This document shows positions 25,871 through 34,254 of a stretch of DNA of 64,000 nt, one piece after another (position 1 is the stretch's first letter; each line of letters opens with the position of its first letter). Location of the stretch: positions 1 to 64,000 of the forward strand of contig JAIOZL010000012.1 in assembly GCA_021740645.1 (NCBI GenBank). Reading direction: 5' to 3'. The notes under the pieces were generated by a model that worked only from the letters and a program-made list of their open reading frames with translations, made no database searches and had not been told where the DNA came from. Position numbers and translations under genes: made by a program. The DNA is from Bacteroidales bacterium (GTDB lineage: Bacteria > Bacteroidota > Bacteroidia > Bacteroidales > JAADJA01).

Positions 25871-27025
25871 ATGCATTTTACCTCTGTCAGTTTTAGATTT
25901 GTACTTCTTTTATTCACCGTCCTGATAAATAGCGCTGTACTATTTTCACAAAAAGAATACGCCAAAAACCCCCATGTTATATATAAGGTTGAACTAAATA
26001 ATTCTTCCTATTCGGTACATTATAAATTCAGGGACATTTTTAATAACTTCCAGGATTATGAACTGATGTTGCCAGAAGAATATACCCACGAAATGATCTC
26101 AAAATTTGGGGTTCCAAAATGGCTGTTCGAACCTTACGTGGATACTGAATCAAACAGAAGGATCCGGGAAAAGGAAATTAACAGAGGATTTTTTTTCCTG
26201 AACGGAAATACCATCGAAGTTAATAAAAGCGCAGTAATAGACTATTACGCGCCCACATTTTGCAAGCCGATCGCAGAAATGATCGTGTCCACTCTTTCGG
26301 ATTACGGGAGTGACAACCGTCGGAACCGCATTGAAATGGCAATTCGCCTGGTTCAGGACATTCCTTATGGCGTGCCTACTTACGAAGATGAAGTAATGCA
26401 TTATGGTGGGGTAAGCCCACCTCCAAAACTACTCATTGATGGTTTTGGCGATTGCGACAGCAAGGCACTCTTATTCGTTGGTATTTTAAGCTACCTTATT
26501 CCTGCCAAGGATATTGTGTTCCTTAACCAGCCGGAGCATGTACTTTCTGCAGTAAAGGCAAGTCCTGAAAAAGGATTGACTTATATTGCCTACCAGCAGG
26601 AAAATTATCTTATTGCTGAAACAGCCGGCCCTGGGAAAAGACTCCTGGGTGAAAAAGGAAACTATTTCCGGAATAAATTTAAGGTGGAAGAACTTGTAAC
26701 AGATGCTCCTGAGCCTCTCGCCTTCACTGAGAATAAAACAGCAAGGCAAACCTTGAAAAAACAACAAGCCGAAGAAGAAAAGCTCCAACTTAATAATGCT
26801 ACACAGAAAATTTTTCATTTTGAAATGAGTTACGATAACCAAAACTGGAAAATATTCCGATTAGAACCTTTTCAAACCGGGGTTTTTAATGTGGAAGAAA
26901 AGCAGGAAATATATATCCGATTTCGTGAGAAACGGACAGCGTATAAAAATTACAAACTATTTGCAGGATCGTCTTATACAGTTCAATATAACATTCGGAA
27001 AAAAGCCTGGGAGCTTCTTAACTGA
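25871..27025 (+). CDS. Secreted transglutaminase-like cysteine peptidase-fold protein
   Basis: A 384-aa exported protein with an N-terminal signal (RFVLLLFTVLINSAVLFSQ). The transglutaminase-like core is readable: the Cys region is IDGFGDCDSKALLFVGIL near 196-213, the His region is NQPEHVLSAV near 222, and the third position lies in NYLIAETAGPGKR, where Glu replaces the usual Asp. The sequence IRLVQDIPYGVPTYEDEVMH before the Cys is typical of the fold. A small C-terminal domain (residues 315-384) carries YDNQNWKIFRLEPFQTGVF. It lies 48 nt after the propeller-barrel gene on the same strand and may be co-expressed. Activity on peptides or cross-links is possible but unproven. Confidence 0.72.
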   Translation: MHFTSVSFRFVLLLFTVLINSAVLFSQKEYAKNPHVIYKVELNNSSYSVHYKFRDIFNNFQDYELMLPEEYTHEMISKFGVPKWLFEPYVDTESNRRIREKEINRGFFFLNGNTIEVNKSAVIDYYAPTFCKPIAEMIVSTLSDYGSDNRRNRIEMAIRLVQDIPYGVPTYEDEVMHYGGVSPPPKLLIDGFGDCDSKALLFVGILSYLIPAKDIVFLNQPEHVLSAVKASPEKGLTYIAYQQENYLIAETAGPGKRLLGEKGNYFRNKFKVEELVTDAPEPLAFTENKTARQTLKKQQAEEEKLQLNNATQKIFHFEMSYDNQNWKIFRLEPFQTGVFNVEEKQEIYIRFREKRTAYKNYKLFAGSSYTVQYNIRKKAWELLN

Positions 27026-27050
27026 AGAAGTTGCACGTTTCATTGGGAAT

Positions 27051-30000
27051 CTATTTTTCTACCAACAGGAATAGCGTAGCAAGAGCTTCAATTTTTATTT
27101 GTTGTGGATTAATTTGTAATGGCTCTTCCAAAACGTTTACCACTGAAATTGTTTTTATGCTGCTCCTTGAAAATATTTTATCTGTTTCTATTTCGCTTGA
27201 CACCCCATCTGTTTCCCTCAATTGCAAAACAACACCTTTACCGTTTATTGAAGGACTTGCATTTACCAGAATAACACCGGGGTAATCAAGGTTAAGGATG
27301 GTTTTGTCTTTTTGCTCTCCATCTTCTCGGCCTGCCGGCAAAACTCTTGCAATTAAAGGGATTCTGCCATCACTTCCAAAACGGGCCGCAAACGATTTGC
27401 TTGTATCAGCTGTGGATGTAATGTAATAACTCCAGTTCATTTCACCTTCCTGGCTTGCCCTGAAATTAGTTGTCCAATAGTTGTTCAGAACCCATGAATA
27501 TATGTGTGGTCTTTTCGGAATATAATTATAATAATATCTCCCGGTATTGATGTCTCCGAATTGTACAAGAGGCACCTCAATACTTCCAAGAACAATTTGT
27601 GACCGGCCATTATTCAAAGAAACAAAATTTTGCATCGTACTCCAATCTGAGGATGTACCTTCCAATTGATTGATTCCCGGATGGACCATACCTCCCTGAA
27701 CATCAAAAGTAATCTGGCTGTTTTCATGATGAAAGGGAAAGGCCACATATACAGCTTCAGGCTCAGTTACAGCCAGCTTAACCATCGAATAATGAAATTC
27801 TATTTGTTTGACGTGATGAAAAAGCCTGATCTCGAGAGTAAGTCCTTTTTGATTGGCACAAACAGGTATTTCACCTTGTATAAATAAACTATTCCAGACC
27901 GGTCCATTTTCCACTTTCAGAATTTTTGTATTACCTAATGTGAGGCGTTCGCCTTGTAATGGAACATATACCGTATCTATTTTATTATAGGTATACCTTT
28001 CCATTTGATGCCTGTTGGCAAGCCTTTCATAAATAAATTGTCCGAATTGATATTCCGCACTACTATCCACTAATTCAATGTTAAGGTCCTTGTCTGTCAG
28101 ACTTGTAATGACTCCATTCTCTGCATTTATCCCAAACCGGTAAAAATCATTTTCAAATTTTTCGACCTCTTCTTGTGCTGAATCTATTGTTCTATATTCA
28201 TCAGTTACTATTATCCTAAAAGATTTAAATCCAAAAGGAGGAATATCTTCAACCCACAGGCCCCAGTAAGTGCCGTCACTTCGGCTTGTGATTTGCTGAA
28301 CCGGAATGGAATTTCCCATATTTTCAATTATCTGAAACTTCTTGTTTACAGGAAGTATTTCATGGTCAATATATAACTCAACTAATCCTGAACGTGGGTG
28401 GTTAGTGGTATTAAATACCGTCAAGGAGGGTATTTTAAATGTCGGGATATATGGCTGGATCAATCCAATTGCTTTTTCCCTCATCATTGCAGACTTTTTA
28501 ACGGCCTCCCAGACATAGGCCGATTTTTCATTCCATTGCACAACAGTATTTTCAGTCAGGGGCTCACTGATACTTTCTGCAGCTCCATAGGTATGTTCAT
28601 CATAAAATAAAATAGCGTCCTGAATCGCTTCTATTTCTGTTGGTAAATTGTCCGGGATTTTAGCCCCCATCAAATATGCCATAGAAAGAATACCGTTATT
28701 GGCAATGATGTCACCATGTGTTTTGCGAGAGGCTCCGGTTTCAATCATAGCAGAGGCACATCCATCCACCCACCAATCGGGCCAGGCTTGTCTTTTCACA
28801 GGTAAGTCATCTGCACAATTTTCTTCGATATACTGCATAAACTCGCTTGCAGTTGCAATCCTTAACTTAGGCCATTCATACTTTTCATTCCACGTTTTTA
28901 CAAGATCCGAGGCAGTAATGGAGGGTGGTGAATTATCGGTAATATAACCTGAAAATTGAAGCGCTGTTTGCAAATGAGGATATCCCTTTTCTGATAAATC
29001 ATCGAGGTAGGAAGTCAGGTTTTTCCTGAACTTTAATTCATCCCCGGAAGTCAGGCCCAGGGTATTGCCATACATATAGTGTTCAGCCCTGAAGGCAAGC
29101 AAACGTTTTCCTGAGGGTGATTCCCACCAGAAAGCTGTAGGTATTTCAAAAGGAATACGTGCCCTGTGGCCATGTTCACCCATGATCAGATAGTTAAGCC
29201 CGGCACCTGAAAAATAATCTGCCAGGCACCAACCAATTCCATTGATGTCGTTTTGCATGGCCAGTTTTACCTCCAAACCTTTGTCTTTAAATTCTTTCAA
29301 AACCTTGGTTTGAGCAGCAAGAGAGGCCTCGTCAACAATCTCTGAATAATTAAAAAACATAGCTGAGATTTCTATTCTTCCCTCCTGCACCCTTTCTTTT
29401 AATCTCTGTATCTGCGGTTCGGGACGGCTCCTCAAATATTCCCGCACCGGCCAAGATGCCTCACACGTCCATCGAAATTGTGCATCTGCAGGATAATCAT
29501 CAGTCTGATCACAATAATCAAGTGCATAATCAATATACCGAAGGTGTTCAGGTAAAATTTCTGTTTGTGAACGGGTATAACCTATGTCTGTATGGGAATG
29601 TTGAACAAGATAAACACTCCATTCTTTTACCGGGTCCAAATCAAAGCTTATTTCTTTTGCCGGCTTATCACCAATTTTTAATTGCGCTACATAGGATTTT
29701 TTAATTTCTTCTTTTGGAATTTTTAATGTGAGGGAATTATATCCTGCCTTTAACCGGCAGCTGTCGACTAAATTATTGACCTTTATAATTGCATTTTCGT
29801 CAGGGCCCAGATGAGTAAAATCAAACCGGGCGATGTGAAAAAGTTCTCCATTTTCTTTTAATACCGCACTTTCCTGATGAATTTTAACCTTTTCAAATAA
29901 ACCTGTTTTAAAAGTCATATACCAGATATTGCTTCCAGCATCCATTCCTTTAACTGCTAAGGTAACGGGCTTGCCAGGTAAAATATCTGACAGTGCAAGG

Positions 30001-30464
30001 CGCAGGGTGGCATAGCCCATATGGTCGTGATATTTATCGATAAAAGTGGTTAGTAAAGTAAGTTTACTATTATTTCTCCCCTCAAAACTCCTCTCCTCCT
30101 GATCTTCTTCAGAAGGAGTAGAAAAGCCAATATATTTTACATCGTTTACATATAAATCAAAGTGGCATTTTTTTACATCTGCATCCATACCAAACATCCA
30201 AGTAAAAAAAACAAACTCATTGGTTTCATTTTTACCTACTGCCTCAGTTTCCCATACAATTGGTTGAAACTCCTTATTGGCTCTTACCAGCAACGAAGCA
30301 TTTACCTCCGGAAGTGGGGAATGGTAATTCAGTGTAAAGCCACTTACCTCCTTTTCAAAGCCCTGGTAATATTTAATTGGAATCTCCTGTGCATCTCCAT
30401 TTTGTGTAAAGATGGCAACTATGGATAAATATAAAATTAAAGTTTGTACAAATAATTTAAACAT
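27051..30464 (-). CDS. GH38-family alpha-mannosidase (exported)
   Basis: An 1137-aa glycoside hydrolase. The signal peptide is LFVQTLILYLSIVAIFTQNG. An N-terminal beta-domain occupies residues 30-280. The GH38 catalytic domain starts at HSHTDIGYTRSQTEIL (about 287), where H and D are zinc ligands, and the probable nucleophile lies in AMQNDINGIGW (about 403). The element AFWWESPSGKRLLAFRAEHY is also family-typical. A long beta-rich C-terminal half, with LFHHVKQIEFHYSM, is as expected. It is 27 nt downstream of a GH29 gene, in the order GH29-GH29-GH38, an apparent operon for trimming fucose- and mannose-containing glycans. Linkage specificity cannot be read. Confidence 0.88.
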   Translation of the reverse strand: MFKLFVQTLILYLSIVAIFTQNGDAQEIPIKYYQGFEKEVSGFTLNYHSPLPEVNASLLVRANKEFQPIVWETEAVGKNETNEFVFFTWMFGMDADVKKCHFDLYVNDVKYIGFSTPSEEDQEERSFEGRNNSKLTLLTTFIDKYHDHMGYATLRLALSDILPGKPVTLAVKGMDAGSNIWYMTFKTGLFEKVKIHQESAVLKENGELFHIARFDFTHLGPDENAIIKVNNLVDSCRLKAGYNSLTLKIPKEEIKKSYVAQLKIGDKPAKEISFDLDPVKEWSVYLVQHSHTDIGYTRSQTEILPEHLRYIDYALDYCDQTDDYPADAQFRWTCEASWPVREYLRSRPEPQIQRLKERVQEGRIEISAMFFNYSEIVDEASLAAQTKVLKEFKDKGLEVKLAMQNDINGIGWCLADYFSGAGLNYLIMGEHGHRARIPFEIPTAFWWESPSGKRLLAFRAEHYMYGNTLGLTSGDELKFRKNLTSYLDDLSEKGYPHLQTALQFSGYITDNSPPSITASDLVKTWNEKYEWPKLRIATASEFMQYIEENCADDLPVKRQAWPDWWVDGCASAMIETGASRKTHGDIIANNGILSMAYLMGAKIPDNLPTEIEAIQDAILFYDEHTYGAAESISEPLTENTVVQWNEKSAYVWEAVKKSAMMREKAIGLIQPYIPTFKIPSLTVFNTTNHPRSGLVELYIDHEILPVNKKFQIIENMGNSIPVQQITSRSDGTYWGLWVEDIPPFGFKSFRIIVTDEYRTIDSAQEEVEKFENDFYRFGINAENGVITSLTDKDLNIELVDSSAEYQFGQFIYERLANRHQMERYTYNKIDTVYVPLQGERLTLGNTKILKVENGPVWNSLFIQGEIPVCANQKGLTLEIRLFHHVKQIEFHYSMVKLAVTEPEAVYVAFPFHHENSQITFDVQGGMVHPGINQLEGTSSDWSTMQNFVSLNNGRSQIVLGSIEVPLVQFGDINTGRYYYNYIPKRPHIYSWVLNNYWTTNFRASQEGEMNWSYYITSTADTSKSFAARFGSDGRIPLIARVLPAGREDGEQKDKTILNLDYPGVILVNASPSINGKGVVLQLRETDGVSSEIETDKIFSRSSIKTISVVNVLEEPLQINPQQIKIEALATLFLLVEK

Positions 30465-30491
30465 GATTTCTATACTACATTCCGGTTAAAG

Positions 30492-31982
30492 TTAATCTCT
30501 TTCTATTCCTGATATCTTGAAGGCCCACACATATTTACATGGAGGATTAGCTCTTAAATTCTCAGGGATTTTAATGCTAAATCCCTCGCCTTCTCTCTCC
30601 CATTTTAAGGGTTCTTTTTCACCTAATAACTCCACTATAGCTCCCTTAAGGGGTTGGTGCGAAGCAATGAATATTTCTTCTGGCATTCTATTTTCGCCAT
30701 TTTTACACATATAAAAATAAAACACTTCCCCTTTATCTTTTTGCACCATGCAAATATTTCCAACTTTATAGGGTTCAAGAACTTTTGTTTCATAGATACC
30801 TTCACCGTTTACCGCCATCCACCCGGCATATTCTTCCAGTAAGTCATAGGCTCCTTTTTGCCATTCGCCATCAGGGCCCGGGGCTATATTTAATAATAAG
30901 TTTCCTCCTTTGGCCACAATATCCACAAGTAATTGTATTCCGTCATGCCCGTTCATATATTTGGCATCTTTGGTGTGTGACCAACCACCTCCGGAAATAA
31001 TGCATGATTCCCAGGGATATGGAAGGGGTTTATCGGGCACCCTGTTTTCCGGAGTCAGGTAATTTTGATTTTTCCCCGGAACCGCCCTGTCGACTACAAT
31101 AAGGCCAGGTTGCTTTTCACGGGCTTTCAGCACCAACTCATCCATTCGAATATCCTGGTTGACTATGCGGTTTTTTAAATAGCCGTTAGTATTATTTCCC
31201 AATTGGCCTTCGTACCAATTTTCTATTTGTTCTTTAGACGATTTGGCTACCCAACCTCCATCAAGCCAGAGGATGTCCACCTGACCAAAATCGGTAAGCA
31301 ATTCCAAAATCTGGTTATGGGTAAAGTTGATAAATTTTTCCCATACTTCCGGGTTAGCCTCCGGTTCATAATTCACATTGCGGTCGCGTGGAGGATATTT
31401 TGGATCCCAGTAATAGGGTGAATGCCAATCAGGTTTTGAAAAATAAGCGCCCGCCCACAAGCCTTCACTCCTGAATGCCTTGAAGATCTCAAGGGTAACA
31501 TTGTTTTTTTTGTGTACTGAAAAAGGACAGTCTTTTCCTGTGATCTTATAATCAGTAAACTTAGAATCAAACATGCAGAAACCATCATGGTGTTTGGTCG
31601 TAAAAACCACATACTTCATCCCGGCATTTTTTGCCGCTGAAGCCCATTTTCCCGGATTAAAATTAATGGGATTAAAAGAATGGATCAAGCCTTCATACTC
31701 CTTTTTATAGGCAAAATAATCGTCTGGATTTTCGCCCATTTTTCTTTCGCACCAGCCATATTCCTCCGGACAGATTGACCATGACTCTACAATTCCCCAT
31801 TGGCTATAAGCCCCCCAATGCATGAGCAATCCAAACTTAAGGCCCTGCCACTGTTCCAGTTTTTTTAAAACTTCAGGATTTGTTTCCGGGATATACTTAT
31901 CCTCTTCATGGGCTTCCTGTGCATTCAGTTGGAAAAGGAATAAAAAGAACAACAGGAGAATTATTTCACTTCTCATATTCAT
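30492..31982 (-). CDS. GH29 alpha-L-fucosidase (496 aa)
   Basis: An exported fucosidase. Its signal is IILLLFFLFLFQLNAQ. GH29 hallmarks are GLMHWGAYSQWGIVESWSI near the N terminus, YVVFTTKHHDGFCMFDSKFT, and the nucleophile strand DILWLDGGW (Asp near 238). GHDGIQLLVDIVAKGGNLLL closes the barrel. A small C-terminal beta-domain follows. It would release alpha-linked L-fucose from glycans in the periplasm or at the surface. The gene begins 9 nt after the stop of the second GH29, so the two are translationally linked. Both ATGs at 31982 and 31976 are possible starts. It differs clearly from its neighbour, so the pair may split linkages. Confidence 0.93.
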   Translation of the reverse strand: MNMRSEIILLLFFLFLFQLNAQEAHEEDKYIPETNPEVLKKLEQWQGLKFGLLMHWGAYSQWGIVESWSICPEEYGWCERKMGENPDDYFAYKKEYEGLIHSFNPINFNPGKWASAAKNAGMKYVVFTTKHHDGFCMFDSKFTDYKITGKDCPFSVHKKNNVTLEIFKAFRSEGLWAGAYFSKPDWHSPYYWDPKYPPRDRNVNYEPEANPEVWEKFINFTHNQILELLTDFGQVDILWLDGGWVAKSSKEQIENWYEGQLGNNTNGYLKNRIVNQDIRMDELVLKAREKQPGLIVVDRAVPGKNQNYLTPENRVPDKPLPYPWESCIISGGGWSHTKDAKYMNGHDGIQLLVDIVAKGGNLLLNIAPGPDGEWQKGAYDLLEEYAGWMAVNGEGIYETKVLEPYKVGNICMVQKDKGEVFYFYMCKNGENRMPEEIFIASHQPLKGAIVELLGEKEPLKWEREGEGFSIKIPENLRANPPCKYVWAFKISGIERD

Positions 31983-31991
31983 AATTTTGAT

Positions 31992-33335
31992 TTAATCATT
32001 ACTTTCAATCGCACCTGAATTTTCGCGATACAAATTGATTTCTCCTTCCAGTTCCAGTTTAACTACTGTATAATAGTCATCCTGAGCATCTTCCGGAATT
32101 TGAATATATAAAATCCCCGGGTATGTATTCCACGAAACTTTGCAAAATAGTTTTTGGGATAATTCAGTATCATTGCCAACTAAAGAGATATTTTTAATGG
32201 GGTTACTAATTCCTTTAACAATGATATTACCATCTTTAGGGATATCCCTGACAAAAAGGTATAAGTTTTTACGGTCTTTTGATAGCGCACTTGGTCCGTT
32301 AAAATGTTCATAAGGAACTCCTGCCCTGCTCCCGTATATAGCTTCTGCATGTTTACCTGTCCATTTTCCTAATTCCTTTAAAATATTTTCTTGTTCAAGG
32401 GGAATTGTACCATCCGCTTTTGGACCGATATCCAACAAAAGGTTACCTCCTTTCCCAATGCAATCCACTAAAATATCCATTACTTGTTGTGGCGATTTAT
32501 AGTTCAGATCAGTGTGCTGATATCCCCATGAATCGTTCATGGTCATGCATAACTCCCAATATTCAGCTTTTGGCTTCATCACAGGCAATCCAATTTCAGG
32601 AGTGTCATAATCACCATGACCCTGCAAACGGGAATTAAATATAACCTTCGGATTATGGCGGGTCAGAAGATTGCGGGTATTTTCAATATCCCATTCTTCT
32701 GCAGTGTGCTCCCAGTCACCGTCGAACCACCAAAGGTCAGGATCATACCTATTCATCAATTCTTTTAATTGTCCCTGGTAATAGTTCAGGAATTTTGCCC
32801 ATCGGTCTGGGGCCTCATCTATACGATAGCGTTTAATTGTCCGGGTATGTTCGGTATAATCCGGCCATGTCCAATCGGGAAGGGAATAATACAAACCCAC
32901 TTTAAGGTTATTTTCCCTCAAAGCATTTACAAAAGGTGATAAAAGGTCCTTTTGAGCAGCGGAATTATCTTTAGCACTAAATCCGCCAAGGGATGAATCC
33001 CATAGCGCAAAACCATCATGGTGTTTGGAGGTGATCACCGAATATCTGGCCCCACTTTCTTTGATCATGCCTGCCCAATACTCCGGTTTATAATTTTGGG
33101 CAGTAAACCCTTCAGCTTGTTTTACATAATCTTCATGCGGTATTTGTCCATTAAAAAATGACCATGACTCACTTATTCCATTTACTGAATAGATTCCCCA
33201 GTGGATAAAAATACCCATCTTAGCGTCTTTAAACCATTCCATTTTTTGTCGGAAAGCCAGGGTATCACCCGATAGGGTATCCTGCGCCTGGATTGTGATT
33301 GGCACTAAAAAAAATAAAAACAGAAATTTTTTCAT
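31992..33335 (-). CDS. GH29 alpha-L-fucosidase (447 aa)
   Basis: A second GH29 enzyme, with signal MKKFLFLFFLVPITIQAQ. Motifs are GIFIHWGIYSVNGISESWSF, YSVITSKHHDGFALWDSSLG and the nucleophile strand PDLWWFDGDWEH (Asp near 203). The segment VDCIGKGGNLLLDIGPKADG closes the catalytic barrel. The C-terminal domain of about 100 residues is a beta-sandwich. It is the first of three consecutive glycosidase genes. It is separated by 43 nt from cvfB upstream, which is on the same strand, so promoter sharing is possible but not shown. Confidence 0.93.
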   Translation of the reverse strand: MKKFLFLFFLVPITIQAQDTLSGDTLAFRQKMEWFKDAKMGIFIHWGIYSVNGISESWSFFNGQIPHEDYVKQAEGFTAQNYKPEYWAGMIKESGARYSVITSKHHDGFALWDSSLGGFSAKDNSAAQKDLLSPFVNALRENNLKVGLYYSLPDWTWPDYTEHTRTIKRYRIDEAPDRWAKFLNYYQGQLKELMNRYDPDLWWFDGDWEHTAEEWDIENTRNLLTRHNPKVIFNSRLQGHGDYDTPEIGLPVMKPKAEYWELCMTMNDSWGYQHTDLNYKSPQQVMDILVDCIGKGGNLLLDIGPKADGTIPLEQENILKELGKWTGKHAEAIYGSRAGVPYEHFNGPSALSKDRKNLYLFVRDIPKDGNIIVKGISNPIKNISLVGNDTELSQKLFCKVSWNTYPGILYIQIPEDAQDDYYTVVKLELEGEINLYRENSGAIESND

Positions 33336-33378
33336 AGAGTATTGCTTGCTTTAACAATTAACACTTCCTCTTAAATTC

Positions 33379-34209
33379 CTACTTCGTCCTGATCCCATCC
33401 GGTCCAAGCTCAATCAATTTTTGTTTATATAAAGTTCCCACGCCTTTTTTAAAGGCCTTTTTGCTTAGTCCAAGTTGATCTTTTATATCTTTTGAATCAC
33501 TTTTATCCGTGAGTGAAAGGCTGCCATCATTTCGTTCGAGTGCCTCAAGAATGGTCCGCGTGATAAGCCCAATACTACTATCGTAACCAGCAGGTTCCAA
33601 TTTAAGGTCAATTTTACCATCATCCCTCACTTGCTTTACATAAGCCTTTATTCTGTCGCCCACATAAATTTTCTTATGGATGTCCGATTGAAAGATCAAT
33701 CCCCTGTATTTGTTGTTCACCACTGCATTCATGCCCAGGTCTGCCATACCATAAAGCAAAAGGTCCACCTCATCCCCTTCTTTTACATCCAGGTTTTCAT
33801 GTTGTAAATACTTCAGGAATTTTGCCGTTCCAACAAGGCGATCGCTGAGTTCATCTTTTTTCAGATATACGACATAACTTTTGCCGGGCAGCATTTTTTG
33901 AGCTTGTTCAGCAAAAGGAACCATCAGGTCTTTGGGCAGGCCCCAATCCATGAAGGCTCCAAAACGGTTGACATCCTTCACCCTTAAAAAAGCAAACTCT
34001 TCAAGTTGAAGAAAGGGTTTAAGGGTGGTGGCTACAATCCGATCTTCTGAGTCCTTATAAACGAAAACCTCGATTTCATCATCAATTTTTATTTCGTCAG
34101 TTAAATAGGCATTGGGCAGAAGAACTTCATTTCCTTCGCTGTCATTGAGGTAGTATCCCATATCTTTCGATCGGGTAACCACTAAAGTATTAATTTTTCC
34201 GAGTATCAT
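33379..34209 (-). CDS. cvfB: S1-like RNA-binding protein, CvfB/YitL family
   Basis: A 276-aa cytoplasmic protein. Tandem S1-like OB domains are seen: residues 1-60 (YYLNDSEGNEVLLPNAYL), about 70-140 (LRVKDVNRFGAFMDWGLPKD) and about 150-220 (GDEVDLLLYGMADLGMNAVV). A winged-helix C-terminal end follows (SKKAFKKGVGTLYKQKLIEL). This matches the CvfB/YitL layout and its length of 275-300 aa. The family is linked to RNA binding and virulence-gene control in Firmicutes. Here it sits between the GH3 gene and the GH29 pair, on the same strand, 45 nt after GH3. It looks like a housekeeping gene caught in a catabolic cluster. Confidence 0.88.
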   Translation of the reverse strand: MILGKINTLVVTRSKDMGYYLNDSEGNEVLLPNAYLTDEIKIDDEIEVFVYKDSEDRIVATTLKPFLQLEEFAFLRVKDVNRFGAFMDWGLPKDLMVPFAEQAQKMLPGKSYVVYLKKDELSDRLVGTAKFLKYLQHENLDVKEGDEVDLLLYGMADLGMNAVVNNKYRGLIFQSDIHKKIYVGDRIKAYVKQVRDDGKIDLKLEPAGYDSSIGLITRTILEALERNDGSLSLTDKSDSKDIKDQLGLSKKAFKKGVGTLYKQKLIELGPDGIRTK

Positions 34210-34254
34210 AATAAAACAAAGGTATGGAAATGCTTTGGAGTTTGATTGAAAATA

